DNA from: Flavobacterium psychrophilum
GTDB lineage: Bacteria; Bacteroidota; Bacteroidia; Flavobacteriales; Flavobacteriaceae
DNA length: 64,000 nucleotides
NCBI GenBank assembly: GCA_945879625.1
Contig: CAMCVA010000012.1
Location: forward strand, 1-64,000
Direction: 5' to 3'
Positions within the stretch are counted from its first letter, which is position 1; every line of letters starts with the position of its first letter. A model generated the notes under the pieces. That model searched no databases and was not told the origin of the DNA. It saw only the letters and a list, made by a program, of their open reading frames with translations. Below, in pieces: positions 56,062-64,000 of this stretch. The translations under genes and the position numbers were made by a program.

Positions 56062-58770
56062 ATGAAAAAAACTTTACTATTCGTTGCGATTTTGTGTGGA
56101 TTCTCACACCTATTCGCTCAAAATTTTGGTGCTTGGAAAAAGCTTTCGACCGCTCAATTTGCACCAGAATCGCTTATCAGAACAACTTCGTATTCTGAAA
56201 ATCAAGTGTTATTTACGTTAAACTTGGCCGAATTTAAACAAGCTTTAATTGCCGTTCCCGCTAAATTTTCTGGTCAAGCAGGAGCCGACATTTATTTCCC
56301 GACTGCAACTGGAGAATTAGAAAAATTCTTGGTTTGGGAAAACTCTAATTTTGACCCTGCACTTCAGGCGCAATACCCAAACATACGTTCGTATTCTGGT
56401 TACAGCGCTCTAGACAACTCTTCAACTATTAATTTTAGTATAGATCCAACCGGTGTGCAAACCATGGTTTTGCGTGCCGATAATGGCAACGAATTCATTG
56501 AGCCGTACACCAAAGACAATTCGGTTTATGTGTTATTTGACACCAAAACCAGAACAACTCCCCGTTTGCCTTTTGCCTGTAACACGGTAGACCAAGAGGT
56601 AGCACAAGGGATCTTAAACAATCCAGCTGTTGTCAATAGAGCAAGTAATTTGTCTTACAAAACCATGCGTTTAGCTCTTTCTTGTGTGGGCGAATACGGT
56701 GCTTATTTTGGCGGAACCGTAGCCGGAGCTTTGGGCGGAATGAATGCCACAATGACCCGTGTAAACGGCGTGATGGAAAAAGACTTGGCCTTGCATTTAA
56801 ACATTATTGCCAACAATAATTTAGTAGTGTTTACCAATGCAGGAACTGACCCATATTCAAACGGAGCTACCGGATCTGGTGGAACATGGAACGCCGAATT
56901 ACAAAACACCTTAACCAGTGTGATTGGGGATGCAAATTATGACATCGGGCATTTATTTGGCGCGTCAGGTGGTGGTGGAAACGCAGGCTGCATTGGCTGT
57001 GTTTGTGAAGATGGATCAAAAGGAAGTGCGTTTACTTCACCTTCAAACAACATACCAGCAGGTGATACTTTTGATATAGATTACGTAGTGCACGAAATGG
57101 GCCATCAATTGGGTGGAACCCATAGTTTTTCTCATCAATCAGAAGGAAGCGGAACAAATGTTGAGCCGGGTAGTGGATCATCGATCATGGGCTATGCAGG
57201 CATTACCAGTTATGATGTGCAAAATAATTCGGATGCGTATTTCACATTTGCAAATATCAAGCAAATACAGACTAACTTAAACACGAAAACCTGTCCGGTT
57301 AGCACACCGATTACGGATAATGCAATTCCTGTAATTACATTTCCTTTGCCAAGTGCAAATACGTCAAATCCCGCTACAGTAGTTGTAATTCCTAAAAGTA
57401 CACCTTATATTCTAAAAGGAGTAGTAACCGATCCTGACGGAGATGCAATGACCTATACTTGGGAGTCAATTGACAGCGCAGGAACAACGGCAACAGGCGC
57501 AAATAGTGTGGCTTCGCCTACAAAAGCTACTGGTCCAAATTTCCGATCGTTTCCTCCTAGTACTTCACCAAACAGATATATGCCAGCGTATGCTAGCGTA
57601 CTAAGTGGCGTGCTGTCTACACAATGGGAATCAGTAAATTCAACTGGAAGAAATTCCAAATTTGCTTTTACCGCTAGAGACAACCATGCAGGCGGGAATC
57701 AACAAACCAACACGACGTCGATAACTGTGACAACCAGTTCTACGGTAGGGCCATTTGCCGTAACTTCACAAAGTACACTTGGTGAAGCTTGGGCGCAAGG
57801 AGCAACCAAAACAATTACTTGGGATGTGAATAACGCGAATACGTTGGCAGGGTCGGCTAATGTCAATATCAAATTGTCAATTGATGGAGGAGCAACTTTC
57901 CCCTACACTTTGGCTTCGGATACTCCAAATGATGGAAATGAAGATATTGTTGTGCCTACAACACCGGCTTCGTTAACCTGTCGTTTGATGATCGAGCCAA
58001 CGGCTAACATTTATTACGCCATTAATTCAAAAGCGTTTTATATTGGGTATGAAGTAGTAACCAACTGTGTAACCTATAATTACTCAGGAGCTGCGTTCAA
58101 TTTAACCAACGGAACCAATACGTGGACTACAAAAGCCATCAATGTGCCAACTGCTGGAATTATTAGCGATGTGAACATTACGGTTAATGCTACCCACACG
58201 AATTTACAAAACCTACAAATGGCTGTTATTCGTCCTGGAGGCACTATTTTAACGTATTACAACCAACATTGTACAGGCAATGCCAACATGAGCGCTACTT
58301 TTGATAGCCAAGGACCTGCACTAGCCTGCGCCAGTCCGTTACAAGGCACATTTGCTCCGTCAAACGCCAATTTAAATACTTTGAGTGGTTTTAGCCAACA
58401 AGGCAACTGGCAATTTGGATTTAAAGATGTTGTTAATGGACCAGATTCTGGATCAATAAATTCCTTTTCAATTGAAGTTTGTTCACAGACAACCCAGTTG
58501 CTAGCGGCAGACACGTTTGGATTTGAGAACTTTAGTTTATATCCAAACCCAAATAACGGATCATTTACCGTTGCGTTTACGGCCCAATCTAGCGAAAAAA
58601 TTGCGATTGAAGTGCACGATTTAAGCGGAAGAAAAATTCTATCCAACTCGTATGCAAACCAAGGCGTGTTTGCTGAAACTTTGCAACTGGATAATGCACA
58701 ATCTGGAATTTATTTGGTTTCAATTACCAACGGAACCAACAAAATTGTAAAACGAATTGTTATTCAATAA
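56062..58770 (+). CDS. Secreted reprolysin-like metalloprotease with P-domain and T9SS type A signal
   Basis: With the ATG at 56062 the product is 902 residues and starts with a signal peptide (MKKTLLFVAILCGFSHLFAQ); an earlier start at 55960 would bury it. A pro-region (about 20-190) precedes a metzincin domain with HEMGHQLGGTH (His344, Glu345, His348, His354) and a Met-turn SSIMGYAG. Ig-like segments follow, then a proprotein-convertase P-domain (about 670-815: YNYSGAAFNL...NLQMAVIRPGG...FGFKDVVNG). The last 75 residues are a T9SS type A sorting domain (YPNPNNGSFTVAF...SGIYLVSITNG...KRIVIQ). It is expected to be an extracellular protease. The gene stands alone and ends at a terminator. Confidence 0.92.
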   Translation: MKKTLLFVAILCGFSHLFAQNFGAWKKLSTAQFAPESLIRTTSYSENQVLFTLNLAEFKQALIAVPAKFSGQAGADIYFPTATGELEKFLVWENSNFDPALQAQYPNIRSYSGYSALDNSSTINFSIDPTGVQTMVLRADNGNEFIEPYTKDNSVYVLFDTKTRTTPRLPFACNTVDQEVAQGILNNPAVVNRASNLSYKTMRLALSCVGEYGAYFGGTVAGALGGMNATMTRVNGVMEKDLALHLNIIANNNLVVFTNAGTDPYSNGATGSGGTWNAELQNTLTSVIGDANYDIGHLFGASGGGGNAGCIGCVCEDGSKGSAFTSPSNNIPAGDTFDIDYVVHEMGHQLGGTHSFSHQSEGSGTNVEPGSGSSIMGYAGITSYDVQNNSDAYFTFANIKQIQTNLNTKTCPVSTPITDNAIPVITFPLPSANTSNPATVVVIPKSTPYILKGVVTDPDGDAMTYTWESIDSAGTTATGANSVASPTKATGPNFRSFPPSTSPNRYMPAYASVLSGVLSTQWESVNSTGRNSKFAFTARDNHAGGNQQTNTTSITVTTSSTVGPFAVTSQSTLGEAWAQGATKTITWDVNNANTLAGSANVNIKLSIDGGATFPYTLASDTPNDGNEDIVVPTTPASLTCRLMIEPTANIYYAINSKAFYIGYEVVTNCVTYNYSGAAFNLTNGTNTWTTKAINVPTAGIISDVNITVNATHTNLQNLQMAVIRPGGTILTYYNQHCTGNANMSATFDSQGPALACASPLQGTFAPSNANLNTLSGFSQQGNWQFGFKDVVNGPDSGSINSFSIEVCSQTTQLLAADTFGFENFSLYPNPNNGSFTVAFTAQSSEKIAIEVHDLSGRKILSNSYANQGVFAETLQLDNAQSGIYLVSITNGTNKIVKRIVIQ

Positions 58771-58787
58771 CGATATCTTATTCTACT

Positions 58788-58819
58788 AAAAGCGCTCCAT
58801 TCGAGCGCTTTTTTTTTTG
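58788..58819 (+). terminator. Terminator after the metalloprotease gene
   Basis: Stem AAAAGCGCTC / GAGCGCTTTT (58788-58797 with 58803-58812) with a long T-run. Confidence 0.88.
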
Positions 58820-58918
58820 ACCATACAAATCTTTCTATTCAAGATTTTCAAGCTTAATTTGCTTGAATTATTTTGCTTTAAAAATAAGGTATGAGCAAGT
58901 AAAATTCAGAATTAGTCC

Positions 58919-58926
58919 TAAATTTG
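58919..58926 (+). promoter_or_regulatory. -7 box (TAAATTTG-type) for aspS
   Basis: TAnnTTTG-like sequence about 20 bases before the ATG; position accurate to one base. It argues against the upstream TTG at 58924 as the start. Confidence 0.5.
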
Positions 58927-58944
58927 CACACTAAATTAGAAAGC

Positions 58945-60696
58945 ATGTACAGAAGTCATACCTGTGGCGAATTATCCGCTGCGCACATCAATTCAGAAGT
59001 AACCTTAGCCGGTTGGGTACAAAAATCGAGAGACAAAGGATTCATGAATTGGGTTGATTTGCGCGACCGCTATGGCGTTACCCAATTGATATTTGACGAA
59101 AGCAGAACAGACAAAGCCGTTTTTGACTTATCCAAAATCCTAGGTAGAGAATATGTGATTCAAGTAACCGGAACAGTCATTGAGCGCGAATCCAAAAATT
59201 CGGGAATGACTACCGGAGATATTGAGATTTTGGTTTCCAAACTCACGGTGCTTAACGGCTCATTGACGCCTCCTTTTACTATAGAAGACGAAACCGACGG
59301 CGGCGAAGACATTCGCATGAAATACCGCTACATAGACATCCGCAGAAATCCGGTAAAAAATAATTTGCTGTTTCGTCATAAAGTTGCCATGGAAGTACGC
59401 AAGTACCTATCGGCACAAGATTTTTGCGAAGTTGAAACCCCATATTTGATTAAATCAACTCCCGAAGGAGCCCGTGATTTCGTGGTGCCTAGCCGCATGA
59501 ACGAAGGCCAATTTTATGCGTTGCCGCAATCGCCACAAACCTTCAAACAATTGTTGATGGTGGGTGGAATGGACAAGTATTTTCAGCTTGTAAAATGTTT
59601 CCGCGACGAAGATTTGCGCGCCGATCGCCAGCCCGAGTTTACTCAAATTGATTGCGAGATGGCCTTTGTGGAGCAAGAAGATATATTAAACACGTTTGAG
59701 GGTCTTACGCGGCATTTACTCAAAGAAATCAAAGGAATAGACATAGATAAATTCCCCAGAATGACCTATGATTACGCCATGAAAACCTACGGAAACGACA
59801 AACCAGACATTCGTTTTGGAATGGAATTTGGCGAACTCAACGCAGTAGCCCAGCACAACGATTTTCCGGTGTTTGATGCTGCTGAATTGGTAGTTGGGAT
59901 AGCTGTTCCAGGCGCCGGCGAATTAACCCGCAAAGAAATTGATGGAATAATTGATTGGATTAAACGTCCGCAAATCGGGGCGAGTGGCATGGTCTATGTG
60001 AAATGCAATGCCGACGGCAGCTACAAATCATCGGTAGATAAATTTTATGACCAAGCTGATTTAGCCCAATGGGCCCAAATTACAGGAGCTAATCCGGGCG
60101 ATATGATTTTAGTCTTGTCGGGGAATGCCGATAAAACTAGAACGCAATTGAGCGCCTTGCGTATGGAAATGGCCACGCGTTTGGGCTTGCGTAATCCAGC
60201 TGAATTTGCACCATTATGGGTGGTTGATTTCCCGTTATTGGAATTTGACGAAGAGAGTGGCCGCTACCACGCGATGCATCATCCGTTTACTTCGCCAAAA
60301 CCCGAAGACATGCATTTGCTAGAAACCGATCCGGGCAAAGTACGTGCCAATGCCTATGACATGGTGTTGAATGGAAATGAGATTGGTGGTGGATCGATTC
60401 GTATACACGACAAAGCGACACAGCAATTGATGTTTAATTATTTGGGATTCACGCCCGAAGAAGCCAAAAATCAATTTGGCTTTTTGATGGATGCCTTTCA
60501 ATTTGGCGCTCCGCCTCACGGGGGATTGGCCTTTGGATTAGACCGTTTGGTGGCAATTTTGGGTGGACAAGAAACCATACGTGACTTTATTGCGTTTCCT
60601 AAAAACAATTCCGGCCGTGATGTCATGATTGATGCGCCTTCAGCAATTGATGAGAAACAATTAAAAGAATTGCACATAAAATTAAATTTCGCCTAG
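58945..60696 (+). CDS. aspS: Aspartate--tRNA ligase
   Basis: A 583-residue class II aminoacyl-tRNA synthetase, bacterial type. It has an N-terminal anticodon-binding OB fold ([26 protein letters not shown]), motif 2 ([23 protein letters not shown]), the GAD insertion domain typical of bacterial AspRS (about 280-420), and motif 3 ([22 protein letters not shown]). The ATG about 20 bases after the -7 box ([12 protein letters not shown]) is the natural start. Full length. Confidence 0.97.
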   Translation: MYRSHTCGELSAAHINSEVTLAGWVQKSRDKGFMNWVDLRDRYGVTQLIFDESRTDKAVFDLSKILGREYVIQVTGTVIERESKNSGMTTGDIEILVSKLTVLNGSLTPPFTIEDETDGGEDIRMKYRYIDIRRNPVKNNLLFRHKVAMEVRKYLSAQDFCEVETPYLIKSTPEGARDFVVPSRMNEGQFYALPQSPQTFKQLLMVGGMDKYFQLVKCFRDEDLRADRQPEFTQIDCEMAFVEQEDILNTFEGLTRHLLKEIKGIDIDKFPRMTYDYAMKTYGNDKPDIRFGMEFGELNAVAQHNDFPVFDAAELVVGIAVPGAGELTRKEIDGIIDWIKRPQIGASGMVYVKCNADGSYKSSVDKFYDQADLAQWAQITGANPGDMILVLSGNADKTRTQLSALRMEMATRLGLRNPAEFAPLWVVDFPLLEFDEESGRYHAMHHPFTSPKPEDMHLLETDPGKVRANAYDMVLNGNEIGGGSIRIHDKATQQLMFNYLGFTPEEAKNQFGFLMDAFQFGAPPHGGLAFGLDRLVAILGGQETIRDFIAFPKNNSGRDVMIDAPSAIDEKQLKELHIKLNFA

Positions 60697-60768
60697 ATTT
60701 TTGTTAAAAATCTATAGAAAACGTTGATAATCAATAAATTTTTGGAAATTTTTTCGTAAGAAAATCAT

Positions 60769-60794
60769 TTGTATTGTTTTTACACCTACATTTG
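60769..60794 (+). promoter_or_regulatory. Promoter for the cold-shock protein gene
   Basis: Exact -7 box TACATTTG at 60787-60794 with a TTG 15 bases upstream (slightly short). The leader is only about 25-30 bases, so the long cold-responsive leader of E. coli cspA is absent. Confidence 0.55.
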
Positions 60795-60823
60795 CCACAT
60801 TATAAATTATTATTACAATTACA

Positions 60824-61024
60824 ATGCGTACAGGTACAGTAAAATTTTTCAATGAATCTAAAGGTTATGGATTCATTACAGATGAAGAAACAGGAAAAGA
60901 CATTTTCGTTCATGCATCAGGAATCAAAGCGGAAGAACTTCGTGAAGGTGATAGAGTAAGCTATGAAGAAGAAGAAGGTCGTAAAGGTAAAGTGGCTGCT
61001 CAAGTAGTAGTTATCGAAGACTAA
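60824..61024 (+). CDS. Cold-shock domain protein
   Basis: A 66-residue single cold-shock domain (OB-fold) protein that binds single-stranded RNA and DNA. RNP1 reads KGYGFIT and RNP2 DIFVHAS; the start GTVKFFNESKGYGFI is typical. It is a monocistronic gene with its own promoter and terminator. Cold induction cannot be judged from the sequence, and many Bacteroidota Csp proteins are constitutive. Confidence 0.96.
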   Translation: MRTGTVKFFNESKGYGFITDEETGKDIFVHASGIKAEELREGDRVSYEEEEGRKGKVAAQVVVIED

Positions 61025-61053
61025 TATATACATATTTGTTTCCTAGAATGTTT

Positions 61054-61083
61054 AACGTCCCGAGTTTATCGGGACGTTTTTTT
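61054..61083 (+). terminator. Terminator after the cold-shock gene
   Basis: Perfect stem AACGTCCCGA / TCGGGACGTT (61054-61063 with 61069-61078), five-base loop, T-run. The following 160 bases to the nuo promoter show no feature I recognise. Confidence 0.9.
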
Positions 61084-61243
61084 ATGTGTTAATTCCAAGT
61101 GATACCGACTATTTACATCTGCTTGAATTATCAATCTCAACCTTCGTAATTAAACAACTGCCAAGAAAAAAGATCGCTTATTTAAAACCGTTCAAAATAA
61201 CCTAATTCTGCCCAAAAACTCCCTAGGAAATATCAATTTTTCG

Positions 61244-61273
61244 TTGCTAATTAATTAATCACACTTATCTTTG
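61244..61273 (+). promoter_or_regulatory. Consensus promoter for the nuo operon
   Basis: TTG at 61244-61246, a 19-base spacer and TATCTTTG at 61266-61273; 28 bases before the nuoA ATG at 61302. Confidence 0.8.
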
Positions 61274-61301
61274 TGGCAAATTTTTTTTAAACAAATTTCC
61301 T

Positions 61302-61667
61302 ATGCAATCCAATCAATTAGACTACCTCCCTATTTTCATGCAACTCTTGTTGGCAGTAGGGTTTGTTGTAGGAGCCATACTCATTTCAAGCAAAATAGGT
61401 CCACAACGAAATTCTGAAATCAAAGACAAAAATTTTGAGTGCGGAATCGAATCCTACGGAAATGCACGTATTCCCTTTTCAGTAAAATATTTTGTAGTGG
61501 CCATTCTTTTTGTATTGTTTGATGTAGAGGTAATTTTCTTATATCCCTGGGCCATCAATTTCAAAGAAATGGGCATCGAAGGAATGCTGAAAATGATCGT
61601 ATTCATGGCCTTGTTGCTCATCGGATTTTTCTATATCATCAAAAAGAAAGCCCTCGAATGGGAATAA
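61302..61667 (+). CDS. nuoA: NADH-quinone oxidoreductase subunit A
   Basis: A 121-residue membrane subunit of complex I with three transmembrane helices. Conserved segments are KNFECGIESYGNARIPFSVKYFVVAILFVLFDVEVIFLYPW, split by a loop carrying the acidic residues near the quinone channel, and a C-terminal helix. First gene of the nuo operon. Confidence 0.96.
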   Translation: MQSNQLDYLPIFMQLLLAVGFVVGAILISSKIGPQRNSEIKDKNFECGIESYGNARIPFSVKYFVVAILFVLFDVEVIFLYPWAINFKEMGIEGMLKMIVFMALLLIGFFYIIKKKALEWE

Positions 61668-61737
61668 ATTCGCCGACTTCAACTGCGGTTAATCAATTAT
61701 AATTACATCCACACCTGTACAATTCAAAATAAAAAAC

Positions 61738-62286
61738 ATGAGTGATTCAAAAGTATCAATGGTAGCACCGCCAGACGGAGTTGTAGGAGAAGGATTCTTC
61801 GCCACAAAGCTCAATGATGTGGTAGGATTAGCCCGCGCCAATTCGTTGTGGCCTTTGCCCTTTGCAACATCTTGTTGTGGAATTGAATTTATGGCCACCA
61901 TGGCTTCACATTACGATTTAGCCCGATTTGGTTCGGAGCGCGTGAGTTTTTCGCCTCGCCAAGCCGACATGCTTTTGGTAATGGGAACCATCTCCAAAAA
62001 AATGGGCCCAATTTTGCGTCAAGTATACGAACAAATGGCCGAACCCAGATGGGTAATAGCGGTAGGAGCTTGCGCCTCTTCGGGAGGAGTATTTGATACC
62101 TATTCGGTATTGCAAGGCATTGACAAAGTAATCCCGGTAGATGTATATGTGCCCGGTTGTCCACCAAGACCCGAACAAATTGTTGATGGGGTGATGAAAT
62201 TGCAAGAATTGGTCAAATCGGAGTCGGTGCGTCGCAGAAGTTCACCCGAATACCAAGAATTATTAGCTTCTTATAATATCAAATAA
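61738..62286 (+). CDS. nuoB: NADH-quinone oxidoreductase subunit B
   Basis: A 182-residue subunit that holds iron-sulfur cluster N2, next to the quinone site. The four ligands are visible: the adjacent pair in TSCCGIEFM, one in VGACASSGG and one in [10 protein letters not shown]. It lies 70 bases after nuoA and 2 bases before nuoC. Confidence 0.97.
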   Translation: MSDSKVSMVAPPDGVVGEGFFATKLNDVVGLARANSLWPLPFATSCCGIEFMATMASHYDLARFGSERVSFSPRQADMLLVMGTISKKMGPILRQVYEQMAEPRWVIAVGACASSGGVFDTYSVLQGIDKVIPVDVYVPGCPPRPEQIVDGVMKLQELVKSESVRRRSSPEYQELLASYNIK

Positions 62287-62288
62287 AG

Positions 62289-62807
62289 ATGGCCCAAGAA
62301 ATCGCTGACATTCAAGAAATAGTAGAAGCCCAATTTGGGACTGCCGTGCGCAATTTTCATATGGATTTTGACGTCATTACCTTTGAGGTAGATGCCGAAA
62401 AAAATACAGCCCTGTTGCTTTTCTTGAAAAACGAAGAAACCTTACAGTTTCATTTTTTAACTGATTTGTGCGGCATTCACTACCCAGACAATGACGACGA
62501 TCACCAGTTTGCAGTGGTATATCACATGCACAATTGGGTGACCAATACCCGCATCAAAATCAAAGCGTATGTAAACGCAACTCCCGAAATTAAAACCGCA
62601 TCCAATATCTTTTTGTGTGCCAATTGGATGGAACGCGAAACCTATGATTTTTATGGCATTCACTTCAGTGGTCATCCGCAACTGAAACGCATTTTGAATA
62701 TGGATGAAATGTTGTCGTTTCCGATGCGCAAAGAATTTCCGATGGAAGACAGCGGCCGAACCGACAAAGACGATCGTTACTTCGGAAGAACCACCACCAA
62801 CGCCTAA
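62289..62807 (+). CDS. nuoC: NADH-quinone oxidoreductase subunit C
   Basis: A 172-residue peripheral-arm subunit (30-kDa family). The signature is WMERETYDFYGIHFSGHPQLKRILNMDEM, ending in the acidic EFPMEDSGRTDKDDRYF. It is separate from nuoD here, unlike the fused nuoCD of E. coli. Confidence 0.95.
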   Translation: MAQEIADIQEIVEAQFGTAVRNFHMDFDVITFEVDAEKNTALLLFLKNEETLQFHFLTDLCGIHYPDNDDDHQFAVVYHMHNWVTNTRIKIKAYVNATPEIKTASNIFLCANWMERETYDFYGIHFSGHPQLKRILNMDEMLSFPMRKEFPMEDSGRTDKDDRYFGRTTTNA

Positions 62808-62818
62808 TTTACGACAAC

Positions 62819-64000
62819 ATGTCAGAGCTATTATTACCGCCCGAACACCGTTATGCTAAAATTATCAAGGAAACCTTAAACGAAGAAGGAAACGAACTTT
62901 CTATCCTGAATTTAGGCCCTACGCATCCGGCAACTCATGGAATTTTCCAAAATATTTTACTAATGGATGGGGAACGCATCGTCGAAGCCGAACCAACCAT
63001 TGGGTACATTCACCGCGCCTTCGAAAAAATCGCCGAGAATCGTCCCTTTTACCAAATTACGCCACTCACTGATCGAATGAATTATTGTTCGTCGCCCATC
63101 AACAACATGGGCTGGTGGATGACTTTAGAAAAATTACTCGGTATTGAAGTGCCCAAACGTGCGCAATATTTGCGCGTAATCGTGATGGAATTGGCCCGCA
63201 TTACCGACCACTTAATTTGCAACTCCATTTTAGGAGTAGATACAGGAGCCTATACTGGCTTTTTGTACGTGTTTCAGTTCCGCGAAAAAGTATACGAGAT
63301 CTACGAAGAAATTTGTGGCGCTCGATTAACAACAAACATGGGCCGTATCGGTGGATTTGAACGCGATTGGTCGCCTGAAGCTTTCCGTAAATTGGACGTG
63401 TTTTTGGAAGAATTTCCGGTAGCCTGGAAAGAATTTGAAAATTTATTTGAGCGTAACCGAATCTTCATTGACCGTACCGTAAATGTGGGCGGAATAACAG
63501 CTGAACAAGCGATGGCCTATGGATTTACCGGTCCAAATTTACGTGCGGCAGGTGTTGATTATGATGTGCGTGTTTCTGAACCGTATTCGTCCTATGAAGA
63601 TTTTGAATTTATAGTTCCGGTAGGAAAATCGGGTGATACCTACGATCGTTTTTGCGTGCGCAACGCCGAGGTGTGGGAAAGCATCAGTATCATCAAACAA
63701 GCCTTGGCCAAGTTGCCAGAAGGGCCCTACCACGCCGATGTTCCAGATTATTACTTGCCGCCCAAAGAAGACGTATATACCACCATGGAATCCTTAATCT
63801 ACCACTTTAAAATTGTGATGGGCGAAGTGCCAGTTCCAGTTGCTGAGGTGTATCATGCCGTAGAAGGCGGAAACGGAGAATTGGGATTTTATTTGGTAAC
63901 CGACGGCAGCAGAACGCCCTATCGTTTGCATTTCCGCAGACCGTGTTTCATTTATTACCAAGCTTATCCCGAGATGATTAAAGGCGCGTTATTATCTGAT
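62819..64000 (+). CDS. nuoD: NADH-quinone oxidoreductase subunit D (3' end outside window)
   Basis: The frame opens at the ATG at 62819 (11 bases after nuoC) and runs without a stop to the right edge, giving 394 codons of an expected 405-410. Translation shows the 49-kDa subunit landmarks: LGPTHPATHG near the N-terminus, IGYIHRAFEKIAE, DRMNYCSSPINNMGW, RIGGFERDW and TDGSRTPYRLHFRRPCF. It forms the quinone-binding cavity with NuoB. The remaining nuo genes are expected to the right. Confidence 0.96.
   Translation, partial: MSELLLPPEHRYAKIIKETLNEEGNELSILNLGPTHPATHGIFQNILLMDGERIVEAEPTIGYIHRAFEKIAENRPFYQITPLTDRMNYCSSPINNMGWWMTLEKLLGIEVPKRAQYLRVIVMELARITDHLICNSILGVDTGAYTGFLYVFQFREKVYEIYEEICGARLTTNMGRIGGFERDWSPEAFRKLDVFLEEFPVAWKEFENLFERNRIFIDRTVNVGGITAEQAMAYGFTGPNLRAAGVDYDVRVSEPYSSYEDFEFIVPVGKSGDTYDRFCVRNAEVWESISIIKQALAKLPEGPYHADVPDYYLPPKEDVYTTMESLIYHFKIVMGEVPVPVAEVYHAVEGGNGELGFYLVTDGSRTPYRLHFRRPCFIYYQAYPEMIKGALLSD

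Noticed and set aside
61084..61243. Small RNA or small protein gene in the gap before nuoA
   Set aside because: No conserved structure, start/stop pair with recognisable product, or internal promoter box could be supported.

Overview
The window comes from the chromosome of a Flavobacterium-like member of the Bacteroidota. The evidence is a gliding motility lipoprotein gene (gldH), four secreted proteins with type IX secretion (T9SS) C-terminal sorting signals, TonB receptors with a carboxypeptidase-regulatory N-domain, a DUF4270 lipoprotein, the C-terminal part of a carotenoid lycopene cyclase, and many copies of the Bacteroidota sigma-A promoter box TAnnTTTG just upstream of gene starts. I saw no tRNA, rRNA, insertion sequence, prophage, CRISPR array or origin. 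No stretch longer than 300 bases lacks a gene. Most of the window looks like conserved core chromosome.

Layout. 1-8410 (+): end of crtY, a bacilliredoxin, a tRNA-hydroxylase/rhodanese with an extra C-terminal barrel, then a tight run ricT-gldH-PBP1A-scoA-scoB. 8418-10235 (-): a two-domain acyltransferase resembling the ornithine-lipid synthase OlsF. 10353-12091 (+): exodeoxyribonuclease III and an OmpA-type lipoprotein. 12199-20574 (-): a TonB receptor and a 1773-residue T9SS cargo with a recent 1587-nt internal duplication. 20783-27487 (-): a packed run panC-panD-flippase-like-esterase-like-radA-GT51 transglycosylase. 27596-31965 (+): half of a glycogen-synthase fold, a DUF4270 lipoprotein and glmS. 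32159-36514 (+): a TonB receptor and an SGNH hydrolase lipoprotein. 36750-38631 (+): atpD-atpC. 38811-43260 (+): bioF-bioD-bioA plus a ketoacyl-ACP synthase. 43257-43736 (-): recX. 43853-53809 (+): two very large T9SS type C proteins. 53810-55891 (-): bioB and ribF. 56062-61024 (+): a secreted reprolysin-like metalloprotease, aspS and a cold-shock protein. 61302-64000 (+): nuoA-B-C and most of nuoD.

How the genes fit together. Three themes recur: envelope and surface biology (PBP1A, a GT51 enzyme, OmpA, GldH, T9SS cargo, TonB receptors), cofactor synthesis (pantothenate, biotin, flavin), and energy (F1 ATP synthase beta/epsilon, complex I). The biotin genes are split: bioF-bioD-bioA-KAS on the plus strand and bioB about 11 kb away on the minus strand. 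No bioC or bioH is present here, which makes the KAS gene the most interesting candidate for a dedicated pimelate-chain step.

No single clearly undescribed multi-gene system stands out. The best leads are the KAS in the biotin cluster, a tandem palindromic repeat present both inside bioD and just after it, the TrhO-barrel fusion, a glycogen-synthase half-protein without its substrate loop, an esterase-fold protein with Asp in place of the catalytic Ser, and a Flavo-1-like structured repeat before bioF.
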